Assembly (NCBI GenBank): GCA_020310875.1
Contig: CM035435.1
Coordinates: 68,978,955-69,042,954, forward strand
DNA length: 64,000 nt
Origin: Ceratopteris richardii
Taxonomy: Eukaryota > Streptophyta > Polypodiopsida > Polypodiales > Pteridaceae
Reading direction: 5' to 3'
Shown: positions 34,089 through 44,351 of the stretch, in pieces
How the letters are laid out: every line of letters starts with the position of its first letter
Position numbering within the stretch: position 1 is the first letter of the stretch
Notes under the pieces: model-generated
Seen by the model: only the letters and a program-made list of their open reading frames with translations
Databases searched by the model: none
What the model was told of the DNA's origin: nothing
Program-made: the position numbers and the translations under genes

Positions 34089-34947
34089 TGTTAGACGACC
34101 GCCGGAGTGGGACAGACGTAATGACCGCCTGATATACCGGAATTATCAAAATCCGTGCAAAAAAGTTGGTACGTGCATCTTGAAAAAAGATATATAAAGC
34201 AATGTAAAGAGAATGGCGAGAGAGACGCTTGTGTATATGGTTTTAGAGAGAGAGAGAGAGAGGGATGCGCTTTTTGAGATTGTCAGAGTTTACTTACACT
34301 ATGGTGAAGCTCTGAGTATTGTTTGTGTTGATTTCTGTTCTGTCTGCGTCGCCTGCTCATACTGAAGTTCACCGTAGTGAATGTTAAATGTCAGGTTATG
34401 TGGTTGAGTACTGTTTTCGTATCGTAAGATTGTGTGCTCTTCGACCGTTGAAGTACCCTGAGTTAGTATAAGTGAATGTAGTACTGCATAAGTTGATTTG
34501 ATACAGATTATTGCTTTTGGTAAATGTAACTTTTAATTGAATGTCTCGGGAAGTATTGTGGTGAGTGAGTCTGTCTGATTCACTCTGTTTGATATATTAT
34601 ATGTTCATGAATCTGTAGAAGGGACAATTGTTCTGTTCTTCGAGTAAACTGATCTGGAGAATTTCGGACGTAGGAATCTAAGAACCAAGTATTGATGTTG
34701 ATTAGTAACTGAGCTAGACGAGTAGTCACGCTTGATGTTGTAACGAAGATTTGGGAAAATAGTACAGGGCCTCTATTTAACAGACCCCTACCACTCCCAA
34801 GAACCCACGACGATCTGGTAATGTCTTACGGTAATGATAATTAGAGTTAACCATAGTTTACGGTGAAGCTCTGTATTACGTTAATCTTTGTTCGATAACG
34901 ACTTGCGTTTGTCAGTAACACAACATCGCTAGTTCAACACTTTAACA
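34089..34947 (+). repeat. 5' LTR of element B
   Basis: 859 bp from TGTTAGAC to TTTAACA with 5-bp inverted ends TGTTA/TAACA. Contains TATATAAA at 34191-34198 and a (GA)n run at about 34245-34262. Followed two bases later by a PBS. The partner LTR is outside the window. Confidence 0.85.
34191..34198 (+). promoter_or_regulatory. TATA box candidate in the B LTR
   Basis: TATATAAA about 100 bp into the LTR, the only clear TATA on this strand in the LTR. Confidence 0.6.
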
Positions 34948-34949
34948 CT

Positions 34950-34963
34950 TGGCGCCGTCTGTT
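34950..34963 (+). promoter_or_regulatory. Primer-binding site of element B
   Basis: TGGCGCCGTCTGTT two bases after the LTR end, a common plant gypsy PBS type. Confidence 0.85.
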
Positions 34964-35093
34964 GGAAAGTGGCATCAAGATTGCCAGTCATCTGTCAGAA
35001 TCAGATTATTGTTTGATTGTCAGTAGCAACAGAACCAGATTGTTCCAAACTGTTTCGTTAGTAATATCCCACGATTAATACGGAAAATGATAA

Positions 35094-35854
35094 ATGCCGG
35101 TGACTCAGTCTGGCGAAACGTATCCCAAGAACCATCAGTCTGGAGTACTATAGACAACTCTGGAAGGTAGAAGTACAACTAGGACTGACCCAGTTGTCAA
35201 GAAAGTTCAAAACATTAAAGCTGATTCCGGTCATATTCCGGTAGAACGTGTTACGTCTCTGGTACATTCCAGTACTATTTCGGCATAGTCTGTCGAAGAT
35301 ATAGTAATTCCAGAACCTACCAAGACGCAGTTGGAATCTAGTTTAACACTCTTGGAAAAAGATTTAGATTCACTTACGATTAGACACACCCTAGGCAAAG
35401 AAATCAGCGAAGGCAAAAAGACATCGCATTCGGGCACAAGTTCGGCTTATCCCGGTGATATTTCGGTAAGAGAATCTCAGTTATTCGGTGACGAATTAGC
35501 ATTTTCTGCTGAATCTTCAGCCCAACTGCCGTGCTTGGAAGCAAGTTCTCATACACTGGACCTCAAGGAAGAAGGAAGGCTGTTTGAAACAGAAATTCGC
35601 AGCATAGTAAGCAAGCTCATTTCACCGGAAAATGTGCCATCAGACGATATAGATTCCGGTAGTTCAAATATTCAGACCAGAAATACAGACGGAAGTTATA
35701 ATATATTCACGATGAACGGACAACAACAACAACAACAACAGTTATGTCAACGCAGGCCACCTCCAACGGGAGTGACATACACGAAGTTTGGTGGATTTCC
35801 AGGAGATGATCCGGATGCTCACGTACGCACTTTCGAGATAAGCTACGCCGTTCT
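35094..35854 (+). pseudogene. Gag of element B, N-terminal part, cut by copia C
   Basis: Start at ATG 35094 (MPVTQSGETYPKN), the first in the pol frame after the PBS; in-frame TAGs at 35151 and 35286. From 35331 it is open: Ser-rich N-terminus, a short Gln run (CAA repeats near 35720), then KFGGFPGDDPDAHVRTFE, the start of a retrotransposon gag core. Copia C enters at 35855; the frame resumes at 42332 with NHPPDPAYKAIVFQSTL. Confidence 0.78.
35850..35854. repeat. Left TSD of copia C (GTTCT)
   Basis: GTTCT here and again at 42327-42331, immediately outside the two LTRs. Confidence 0.95.
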
Positions 35855-36867
35855 TGTTGGGGCTTCACTCACTAATTAGGCATGATATATGAAGACATAT
35901 GGAGACATATGATGGAGGAAAGAAGAAGTGAAGAAAAGACCTACAGAAAATCAAGCCTAAGTGAAGGGACAATTTCACTATTGTAAATTAGTGCAAAATT
36001 AGAGTCTAGATTTGTATTTGATCTTTAGAACTTACGAGTTCAAGTCTAGATGTATGTAAACCATAGGTATATAAGTTAATTTGAGTCAGAAATATGTATG
36101 AGAGAACTCAATTTTGAAATCTGAGGTAGTAGAGAAAAGTCGTGTAATTTCTGAGAGAGATGGTGAGAGAAAACTTCTGAGTCTGATAGAGTTTTCCATG
36201 GCTGTGAGCAAAATTAGGCCAAGCCATTTTGTACACATCTTCTCTGATAATCAACATATGTTTGTGTAGAAGGATTGAGTCTAATTCCTCTTGTACATTG
36301 AGTTCTAAGTCATTTCATATGACTATGTAAGGTAGTTGACAGTTACGACTTTTCTGGCGCACATTTGACTGATCTTCTGAAGGTCAGATCTCGAAGCACA
36401 GTGTAAAGTTTTTGGTAAATGATAGCTCGTTTGAAAGCTACTATCCTCAACTATATTTGGTCAAAAGATCTTTGAGAAACGGGACGCGTACTCAGAGAAA
36501 TCAGCTTAAGAGTGAAGGTATGTCAAATCGATGAAGTAAATTTCCAGTTTTCAGACATAGTGTAAAGTTTGGTACAAAATCAGAAGATTGTGAAGTTATT
36601 GCTTGAAAGTTTTGCTTGTTATATGTTACTGAACATTAGCAAGAACCTTTCCTAGCAAATGATCAGAAGAATTTGCAAAGATCAAGTTGATACAGGTCAG
36701 ATTGAAAATTTAAAGAAAAGGCGCAGATTTCTGTGAAGTGAAATTTTTGATTTTCACTAAGTTCAGAGTTGAAGGTTCATATTTAGAGGTTTGCTAAGCT
36801 AATGATGGTTATGGAGGTCTTCTAATACCACATTAGTTTAGTTCTTGTGGTGTTTCACACACCAACA
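35855..36867 (+). repeat. 5' LTR of copia C
   Basis: 1013 bp, TGTTGGGG...ACACCAACA with 6-bp inverted ends TGTTGG/CCAACA. TATATAA at 36068-36074 is the likely core promoter. Confidence 0.96.
36068..36074 (+). promoter_or_regulatory. TATA box candidate of copia C
   Basis: TATATAA about 214 bp into the LTR; the same element occurs in the 3' LTR at 41527-41533. Confidence 0.6.
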
Positions 36868-36869
36868 AG

Positions 36870-36881
36870 TGGTATCAGAGC
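36870..36881 (+). promoter_or_regulatory. Primer-binding site of copia C
   Basis: TGGTATCAGAGC, perfect complement type of the initiator-Met tRNA 3' end, two bases after the LTR. Confidence 0.92.
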
Positions 36882-37081
36882 AGATAAGGTCCTCGAGAAG
36901 TAAAGGAGAGCAGATACAAGAAGATTTGAAGAGTTCTTTATCAAAGAAGGAGGAAGCTGAGGTGTTCAACAACCAAAAGTCATCAGAAGAGTATTTCGAA
37001 GTTGCTCCCAAGAGTAAAGGTCTACAAAAGGTATCATTCTTTAACCTTACACTTACAGGTTGAAGCAGAAGCAAGGATACC

Positions 37082-40000
37082 ATGGCAGATCATGTGTCCA
37101 TTGACAAATTGGACAGAGATAACTATCCTGCTTGGGTAATGAGGATGGAGGCCTTACTTATGAGTAAGGACTTAATGGTATATGTGACAGGTGAAGAGGA
37201 GAAGCCTAAATTTGAAGATGAAAGTCATCCAAGGAAGGAAGAGCTAGAAGCTTTGAAGCTATGGCAGAAGAGAGATGCAAGTGCAAGAGCTTATATATAC
37301 AACACTATTACAGATCACGTGTTGCCACATATCAGAGGTTTAGAAACAGCTGAAGATATTTGGAATGCTTTGGAAGACCACTTCCAAAACACTACTAAAG
37401 CTAGGAAAGATAGCTTATGGTCAGAGTTCACCACATTCAAGAAAAAGCAGAATCAAAGCATTAGTGATTATGTCACTAAGATGAAAGACTTGGCAGATAG
37501 CCTTGGATCTATTGATGAGGATATTGAAGATCATAGGTTGATAGCTCAATTACTTGCAGGATTAAGAGGTGATGAAAGGTGGAAGCCTTTTGTACTTTCA
37601 ACAGAACTCTCATTAAACCATTATGTGCCAGAATTGAATCAATTACTTGGATTGATGCTTACATTTGAGCAAGACTTAAAGTCAGATGGAGACAAAGGTC
37701 AAAGTTCTGCAATGTATGTGAAGAACAAAAAGAAAGGAGATAAAGACAAAGCAAATGATGAAGAAGAGTCAACAACTCAAGCAAATTATGCAAGAGGAAG
37801 AGGTTTTGGCAGAGGCAAAGGTCGAGGTAATGGAAGAGGTAGAGGTAATCAGAACAATAACAAGAAGACATGTTGGATTTGTGGATTGAGTAATCATCTA
37901 GCATATGATTGTTGGCACAATCAACAAGGAGCAAGCCAAAATCAGAACAACAATGGCAGAGGAAGAGGTGGAAGGTTTCAGAATCAATTTCAAAGAGGAA
38001 GACATAATTCAAGAGGAAGTTTTGGTAGAGGTGGTGGAAGAAATTGGAATCAGAATCAATCATATAACACCACATATTACAATTATGCAAATGATACACA
38101 GAATGACAACCATACAACATTGATGATGAATTCAATTAGTTCATCAGAGAAGGAGGATCTCAAGGTATTCTATATTGATTCTGGTTGTTCAAATCATTTA
38201 TCAGGTAATATAGAATTATTGTCAGAATTGGAAGAAGGAAATTCAAGTCATACAGTACAAACAGGTGACAATACAAAGCATAATGTGCATTCAATTGGAA
38301 AAGTGAAGTGCAGGAGTGGAGCTGATTTATTAACAAATGTTTTGTATGTTCCAACAATACCAAAGAATCTGATTAGTGTTGGACAAATAGTGGAAAAAGG
38401 TTTTCAAGTCAGATTTACAAATGAAGGGGTATTTGTTGAAGATCCAGAGGATGCATACAAACCCATTGTTTGTGGTAAGAAGGAAGGTAGACTTTTTACT
38501 CTCAAAGTACAAGGAAATGTTGGTCAAGCCCTAATCACACATGGTGATGAAGTAATTACAGAGTTAGATCTTTGGCATAAAAGATTGGGACATTTCAATG
38601 AAAGAGGAATCAAAACTATGGTGGAGAATCAATCTGTATTGGGACTACCAAATGTGAAGAATCAACATATGATATACAAGTGTGAAGCTTGTCAGATGGG
38701 AAAAGCTCATAGACAACCATTCCAGAAGAAAGGTTTCAAGCATGATGGTTTGCTTGAACTCATACATACAGATGTATGGGGACCAACAAAAGAAGGTTCA
38801 ATAAATGGATCTAGGTATTATGTTTTGTTTATTGATGATGCTACAAGGTGGATAACCCTTTATGTTCTAAAGGAAAGATCAGAAGTCTTTGGAGTCTTCA
38901 AACATTTTCATGCTTATGCAGAAAGAGTTACAGGTCACAAACTCAAGAGGCTGAGGTCTGATGGAGGGGGAGAATACTTCTCCCAAGAGTTTAATGACTA
39001 TCTTTGGAATGCAGGTATCAAGAGAGAGATAACTTGCAGGTATACACCTCAACATAATGGGGTGGCAGAAAGGAGAAATAGAACATTGGTTGAATTTGCA
39101 AGAGCAATGTTAAAAGAAAAGAATTGCCCTAATTATCTTTGGGCTGAGGCTGTAAATACAGCCACATACCTTGTGAATAGGTTACCATGTGGAGCTTTGA
39201 ATGGTATGACCCCTTATGAAGCTTGGTGGGGTAAGAAACCAACACTTGACCATTGTAAAGTGTTTGGGTCAATTGCCTATGCTTATGTACCATCACAACT
39301 CAGACATAAGCTTGAACCAAAGGCAGAAAGATATGTGTTTATTGGGTATGATGAAAAGCAAATGGGTTATAGACTATGGAGTCCTTTAACTAAACATTTT
39401 ATTGTTTGCAGAGATGTGACCTTTGATGAACAGAAGAGTTGGTATGCAGATAAAGAATGTGAGCTTGAAACATTTGAGGAAGAGATAAGAAGGAGTGCAA
39501 GAGGTAAATCACATATGCAGATAGATGGAGATGAAGAACATATGCAAGCAAGCACATCAAGAGTTGGATCATATAGAAGGAATGAAGATGGACCAATATT
39601 TGATGAAGAAGTACATCCAGATAGACATGAAGAGTGTGAACCAAGAAGGTCAACCAGAATGAGGAAGCAACCTACAAGGTATTCATATGACACTTCTTAT
39701 TTGACTCAGAAAAATTATGCTTACATGGTTAAAGAAGATGAAGAACCTCAAAGCTATGATGAAGCAAAGGGTAAGAGACAATGGGAAGTAGCAATGAAGG
39801 AAGAGTTTGATGCACTTGAAGAGAACAAAACTTGGGAACTTGTTTCAAAGCCTAATGGTAAGAAAGTGATTGGAAATAAATGGGTTTACAAAGTTAAGAA
39901 GCATGCAGATGGAACTATAGCCAGATACAAAGCTAGATTGGTGGTTAAAGGCTATGCTCAAACATTTGGCATAGATTATGATGAGACATTCAGTCCTGTG

Positions 40001-41275
40001 GCAAAGATGTCAACCATAAGGACAATCATTGCCATTGCAGCATCAAAAGGATGGACATTGAGTCAATTGGACATTAAGAATGCATTTTTGAATGGATATA
40101 TATCAGATGAGGTTTACATGGAGCAACCTCAAGGGTTTGCAGATCATAAGTTTCCAAATTATGTTTGCAGGTTGAGAAGAGCCCTTTATGGTTTGAAGCA
40201 AGCTCCAAGAGCTTGGAATTATAGACTTGTAAAGTATCTTAATGACCTTGGATATCAAAGTTCAAAGGCAGATGCAAGCTTACTTATCAAAAGAACAGAT
40301 GAAGGTATGATCTACATTTGTATATATGTAGATGACATTATAATTACAGGTACCTCAAATGAAGGAATCAAGGAGGTGAAGAAGCTACTTGAAAGAGAAT
40401 TCAAGATAAGTGATCTAGGAAAATTATCATATTTTCTTGGAATGGAAATCACTTATGCAGAACATGGCATTTATGTATCACAAGAAAGGTATCTCTTGAA
40501 TCTTCTAAAGAAGTTTAACATGGAGAATTGCAGAGAGGCATCTACACCATTAGAAGTCAATCACAAACTCAGTAGATATGATGGTGCAGAATTCAAAGAC
40601 ATGAGGAAGTATCAATCTTTAGTTGGAAGTTTGATTTATGCAACTCTAACAAGGCCTGATCTTAGTTATGCAGTTGGTGTCCTTTCCCAATTCATGCATT
40701 GTCCAAAGGATCCACATTGGATTGCAGGTCAAAGAGTCCTTAGATATATCAAAGGGACTTTGAAAGAAGGATTGTATTATCCTTTTACATCAGATATAAG
40801 ATTGAGAGCCTATAGTGATTCAGATTGGGCAGGAAGTCAAGATGACAGAAGGTCTACACATGGCTACATGATATACATTGGAGATAAGCTTGTAAGTTGG
40901 TGTTCAAAGAAACAACACACAGTGGCCTTATCATCAACAGAAGCTGAATACAAAGGACTTGTGGAAGCAGCAAAGGAAGTCATATGGATGCAGACATTAT
41001 TCAAAAGCTTGGGAATTGATCAAGGTATACCCATCATTCATGGAGATAACATGAGTTCATTATATCTTGCAGCAAATCCTGTGTTTCATGCAAGGACAAA
41101 GCACATAGAGATACAGTACCATTTTCTTAGAGAAAAGGTAATGGAAAAAGAGATTGAAGTGGTGTACACTTCCACAAAAGATCAGATTGCAGATATTATG
41201 ACAAAAAGCTTGGATGGAGTAAAGACAAGTAAGTTCAAGGAGATGGCAGGAATAAAAGAGAAGAAGACTATGTGA
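37082..41275 (+). CDS. Copia Gag-Pol polyprotein, intact
   Basis: A 1397-residue polyprotein that copies the element by reverse transcription. Domains: Gag core (LDRDNYPAWVMRMEALLM, residues about 9-200), Arg/Gly-rich stretch and zinc knuckle CWICGLSNHLAYDC (about 263-276), protease FYIDSGCSNHLSG (about 364), GAG-pre-integrase HKRLGHFNERG with CEACQMG, integrase core (IHTDVWGP, RSDGGGEYF, NGVAERRNRTL), RT (NKWVYKVKKHADG, QLDIKNAFLNG, YVDDIIITG near 1085), RNase H (YSDSDWAGSQDD, SSTEAEYKGL) and KHIEIQYHFLREKV near the end. No stop or shift. Start chosen at ATG 37082, with MADHVSIDKL, the first ATG of the frame and typical of the family. The stop lies 38 bp before the 3' LTR. Confidence 0.96.
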   Translation: MADHVSIDKLDRDNYPAWVMRMEALLMSKDLMVYVTGEEEKPKFEDESHPRKEELEALKLWQKRDASARAYIYNTITDHVLPHIRGLETAEDIWNALEDHFQNTTKARKDSLWSEFTTFKKKQNQSISDYVTKMKDLADSLGSIDEDIEDHRLIAQLLAGLRGDERWKPFVLSTELSLNHYVPELNQLLGLMLTFEQDLKSDGDKGQSSAMYVKNKKKGDKDKANDEEESTTQANYARGRGFGRGKGRGNGRGRGNQNNNKKTCWICGLSNHLAYDCWHNQQGASQNQNNNGRGRGGRFQNQFQRGRHNSRGSFGRGGGRNWNQNQSYNTTYYNYANDTQNDNHTTLMMNSISSSEKEDLKVFYIDSGCSNHLSGNIELLSELEEGNSSHTVQTGDNTKHNVHSIGKVKCRSGADLLTNVLYVPTIPKNLISVGQIVEKGFQVRFTNEGVFVEDPEDAYKPIVCGKKEGRLFTLKVQGNVGQALITHGDEVITELDLWHKRLGHFNERGIKTMVENQSVLGLPNVKNQHMIYKCEACQMGKAHRQPFQKKGFKHDGLLELIHTDVWGPTKEGSINGSRYYVLFIDDATRWITLYVLKERSEVFGVFKHFHAYAERVTGHKLKRLRSDGGGEYFSQEFNDYLWNAGIKREITCRYTPQHNGVAERRNRTLVEFARAMLKEKNCPNYLWAEAVNTATYLVNRLPCGALNGMTPYEAWWGKKPTLDHCKVFGSIAYAYVPSQLRHKLEPKAERYVFIGYDEKQMGYRLWSPLTKHFIVCRDVTFDEQKSWYADKECELETFEEEIRRSARGKSHMQIDGDEEHMQASTSRVGSYRRNEDGPIFDEEVHPDRHEECEPRRSTRMRKQPTRYSYDTSYLTQKNYAYMVKEDEEPQSYDEAKGKRQWEVAMKEEFDALEENKTWELVSKPNGKKVIGNKWVYKVKKHADGTIARYKARLVVKGYAQTFGIDYDETFSPVAKMSTIRTIIAIAASKGWTLSQLDIKNAFLNGYISDEVYMEQPQGFADHKFPNYVCRLRRALYGLKQAPRAWNYRLVKYLNDLGYQSSKADASLLIKRTDEGMIYICIYVDDIIITGTSNEGIKEVKKLLEREFKISDLGKLSYFLGMEITYAEHGIYVSQERYLLNLLKKFNMENCREASTPLEVNHKLSRYDGAEFKDMRKYQSLVGSLIYATLTRPDLSYAVGVLSQFMHCPKDPHWIAGQRVLRYIKGTLKEGLYYPFTSDIRLRAYSDSDWAGSQDDRRSTHGYMIYIGDKLVSWCSKKQHTVALSSTEAEYKGLVEAAKEVIWMQTLFKSLGIDQGIPIIHGDNMSSLYLAANPVFHARTKHIEIQYHFLREKVMEKEIEVVYTSTKDQIADIMTKSLDGVKTSKFKEMAGIKEKKTM

Positions 41276-41303
41276 AGAAGTCAAATTATGCTAATTAGTG
41301 ATT

Positions 41304-41312
41304 GAGGGGGAG
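41304..41312 (+). promoter_or_regulatory. Polypurine tract of copia C
   Basis: GAGGGGGAG one base before the 3' LTR at 41314. Confidence 0.88.
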
Positions 41313-41313
41313 C

Positions 41314-42326
41314 TGTTGGGGCTTCACTCACTAATTAGGCATGATATATGAAGACATATGGAGACATATGATGGAGGAAAGAAGAAGTGAAGAAAAGACC
41401 TACAGAAAATCAAGCCTAAGTGAAGGGACAATTTCACTATTGTAAATTAGTGCAAAATTAGAGTCTAGATTTGTATTTGATCTTTAGAACTTACGAGTTC
41501 AAGTCTAGATGTATGTAAACCATAGGTATATAAGTTAATTTGAGTCAGAAATATGTATGAGAGAACTCAATTTTGAAATCTGAGGTAGTAGAGAAAAGTC
41601 GTGTAATTTCTGAGAGAGATGGTGAGAGAAAACTTCTGAGTCTGATAGAGTTTTCCATGGCTGTGAGCAAAATTAGGCCAAGCCATTTTGTACACATCTT
41701 CTCTGATAATCAACATATGTTTGTGTAGAAGGATTGAGTCTAATTCCTCTTGTACATTGAGTTCTAAGTCATTTCATATGACTATGTAAGGTAGTTGACA
41801 GTTACGACTTTTCTGGCGCACATTTGACTGATCTTCTGAAGGTCAGATCTCGAAGCACAGTGTAAAGTTTTTGGTAAATGATAGCTCGTTTGAAAGCTAC
41901 TATCCTCAACTATATTTGGTCAAAAGATCTTTGAGAAACGGGACGCGTACTCAAAGAAATCAGCTTAAGAGTGAAGGTATGTCAAATCGATGAAGTAAAT
42001 TTCCAGTTTTCAGACATAGTGTAAAGTTTGGTACAAAATCAGAAGATTGTGAAGTTATTGCTTGAAAGTTTTGCTTGTTATATGTTACTGAACATTAGCA
42101 AGAACCTTTCCTAGCAAATGATCAGAAGAATTTGCAAAGATCAAGTTGATACAGGTCAGATTGAAAATTTAAAGAAAAGGCGCAGATTTCTGTGAAGTGA
42201 AATTTTTGATTTTCACTAAGTTCAGAGTTGAAGGTTCATATTTAGAGGTTTGCTAAGCTAATGATGGTTATGGAGGTCTTCTAATACCACATTAGTTTAG
42301 TTCTTGTGGTGTTTCACACACCAACA
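41314..42326 (+). repeat. 3' LTR of copia C
   Basis: 1013-bp direct repeat of 35855-36867, one visible substitution. Confidence 0.96.
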
Positions 42327-42331
42327 GTTCT
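42327..42331. repeat. Right TSD of copia C (GTTCT)
   Basis: Identical to 35850-35854. Confidence 0.95.
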
Positions 42332-44351
42332 CAACCATCCACCAGATCCGGCCTACAAAGCCATTGTCTTCCAATCTACACTTGTCAATGAAGCAGCCAG
42401 GTGGCTCACAGAATACGATATTAATCATTTTGGCACCTACGAAGCAGTTCGAGATGCTTTTCTACAGCGATTCAGGCTAAAAAAGAATCCAGCCAAAATT
42501 TTTGATTATCTGCAGAGTAACAGACAGAGGGTGAATCAATCTGTACAAGAATATGCTACCCTTTTCAGAACACACTTAAGGCAGCTACCACCGGCTCATG
42601 CTAACTTACCAGATGATGTTATTACTCAGTGGTTCATCAATGGCTTGGTTCCTCAACTTAAGTAGATCATGATCATAAGATGTGTCGGAGCTATGACACT
42701 TGATGTAGTCATAGCAATGACTTTGCAACTGGAAAACAAAGTCGGCGGATTTACAGAAGATCTGGAATGGGTAAAAACAAATAGACATGTTGCCGAAGAT
42801 ATGAACAAACAAGTATATTGCACCACATGCAAAAATTCAGGACATACCAGCACCAATTGCGCACTTAATCAGACATTCTGCGCTATCTGCAACATTGCCG
42901 GACACACCACCGAAAACTGCGCATACAACGCTAGAGTACAGGGAATAGCGACTGTCAATGCAATTATCCAGGAACAAGGGCAGCCAGCCAATCATTATGT
43001 GCCTCCACAAATGAGAAACAACCAGCAGCAAGGATATCGAAATTACCGAGGGCAGAGGAATAACAACTATAATCCAAATCGCTGGCAGAACGGGCCACCA
43101 CTGGAGAATCCCAATTTACCACCACCACGCTGTCATTTTTGTGGCGAATTTGGACATATTAGGAGATTTTGCAAAGATGCAGCTGAGTATGATCAAAGGA
43201 AGAAGGAACGTCAAAATCCAATGGCCAACATGGTAAAAATCACACCGGTGGAAACACAGGCTGCTGCAGTCCAGACCCGTTCCGGTAAACAATTGCAACC
43301 GGCAGCAGAAATTTTTGAACCAGGGATACATGAACAACACAGAATGTATAACAAAGCTAGTCAATGGACCACAACAGAACTAGCAGTCTTTCCAGAGCCT
43401 ATTCCGGTAGCCCAGCCCTCGTTAACAAAGGAAGGAACACAACAAAGGGAGTTAGCAGCAGAAACATCATCAACAGCAGATACATTGCCCACCGTAGACA
43501 CCTCCGCATCCGCAGAGGCATCAACTTCAACATCAGTAGAGCCTGTCAATCAATCTCAACAGGCTTGGGAAATCTTATCTAAGGCATCGATCACTCTGCC
43601 TTTGGGCCAACTATTGGCATTAGTACCTGGAATTCGACAACAGTTCCAACAACAGTTCAGTCCGGTACCTTCTTGTATTTCGGCAACAGCAGCAGTTCAA
43701 CCGGAACCTCATTCTACGGTTGATCATTCAGTTCCCTTGATTACAGTATGGTATAAGAATCATAAGATTACGCAGGTATTAATTGATGGAGGCTCTGGTG
43801 TTAACATTGCGACTGTGGCATTATGCAAAATATTAGGATGGACCGAAATTGAGCCAGTTCAATTTTTTGTCAGAATGGCAGATCAATCAAGAGTCCATCC
43901 TGTAGGACTTGCACGAAATGTACCCATCACTTTACAAGGTACGACCTTTAAAATGACCTTTGTTATACTAGATCTGCCAGAATCTACTTTGGATTACAAC
44001 CTTCTTTTTGACTGACCCTGGCTGAAGCATGCAAAGGTAATACAGGACTGGTCCGCACAAGAGCTTACGTTTAAAGATGCCAATCATAGATATGTGGTAA
44101 AATTAGATGCTATACAACCTTGCGAGCTACACGCTAGACCGTATTTTGCTGAACCAGTCCATATGCTAGATGGATTGTCAGATGATGAAGAAGAAGAGTT
44201 TCTGAAGAGTAACGCGGACTTAATTTCCTTAGGGACTATTGATCTACAGTCCGTTGTAGATAATTGGAACGCTTTAGTTTGTACAGTAAGACCCATCACA
44301 GAAGAGGCTAAGAAGGAAGACACTGTTTCGACACATGACGATGAATTGTAG
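42332..44351 (+). pseudogene. Gag C-terminus and protease of element B
   Basis: Continues the gag core (FQSTLVNEAARWLTEYDI, FLQRFRLKKNPAKIFDYLQ, QSVQEYATLFRTHLRQL) to a TAG at 42663-42665, then in the same frame three canonical CX2CX4HX4C zinc knuckles (CTTCKNSGHTSTNC, CAICNIAGHTTENC, CHFCGEFGHIRRFC). Protease near 43780 has VLIDGGSGVNIAT, with DGG in place of the usual DSG or DTG, then a TGA at 44013-44015 before PWLKHAKV. Another TAG ends the segment at 44349-44351. The in-frame stops can all be single transitions. Confidence 0.85.

Larger units (their letters stand above)
35855..42326 (+). mobile_element. Complete, apparently intact Ty1/copia element C
   Basis: 6472 bp with 1013-bp LTRs differing at one position that I can see (G at 36495, A at 41954), TSD GTTCT, PBS, one 1397-codon polyprotein and a polypurine tract. 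All catalytic motifs are present. It is the youngest clean insertion here and the only element that looks coding-competent. The polyprotein resembles the Tork/TNT1 type. Confidence 0.96.

Noticed and set aside
37659-38135. Minus-strand ORF of 158 codons within copia C
   Set aside because: Antisense shadow of the intact Gag-Pol; composition reflects the complementary codons.
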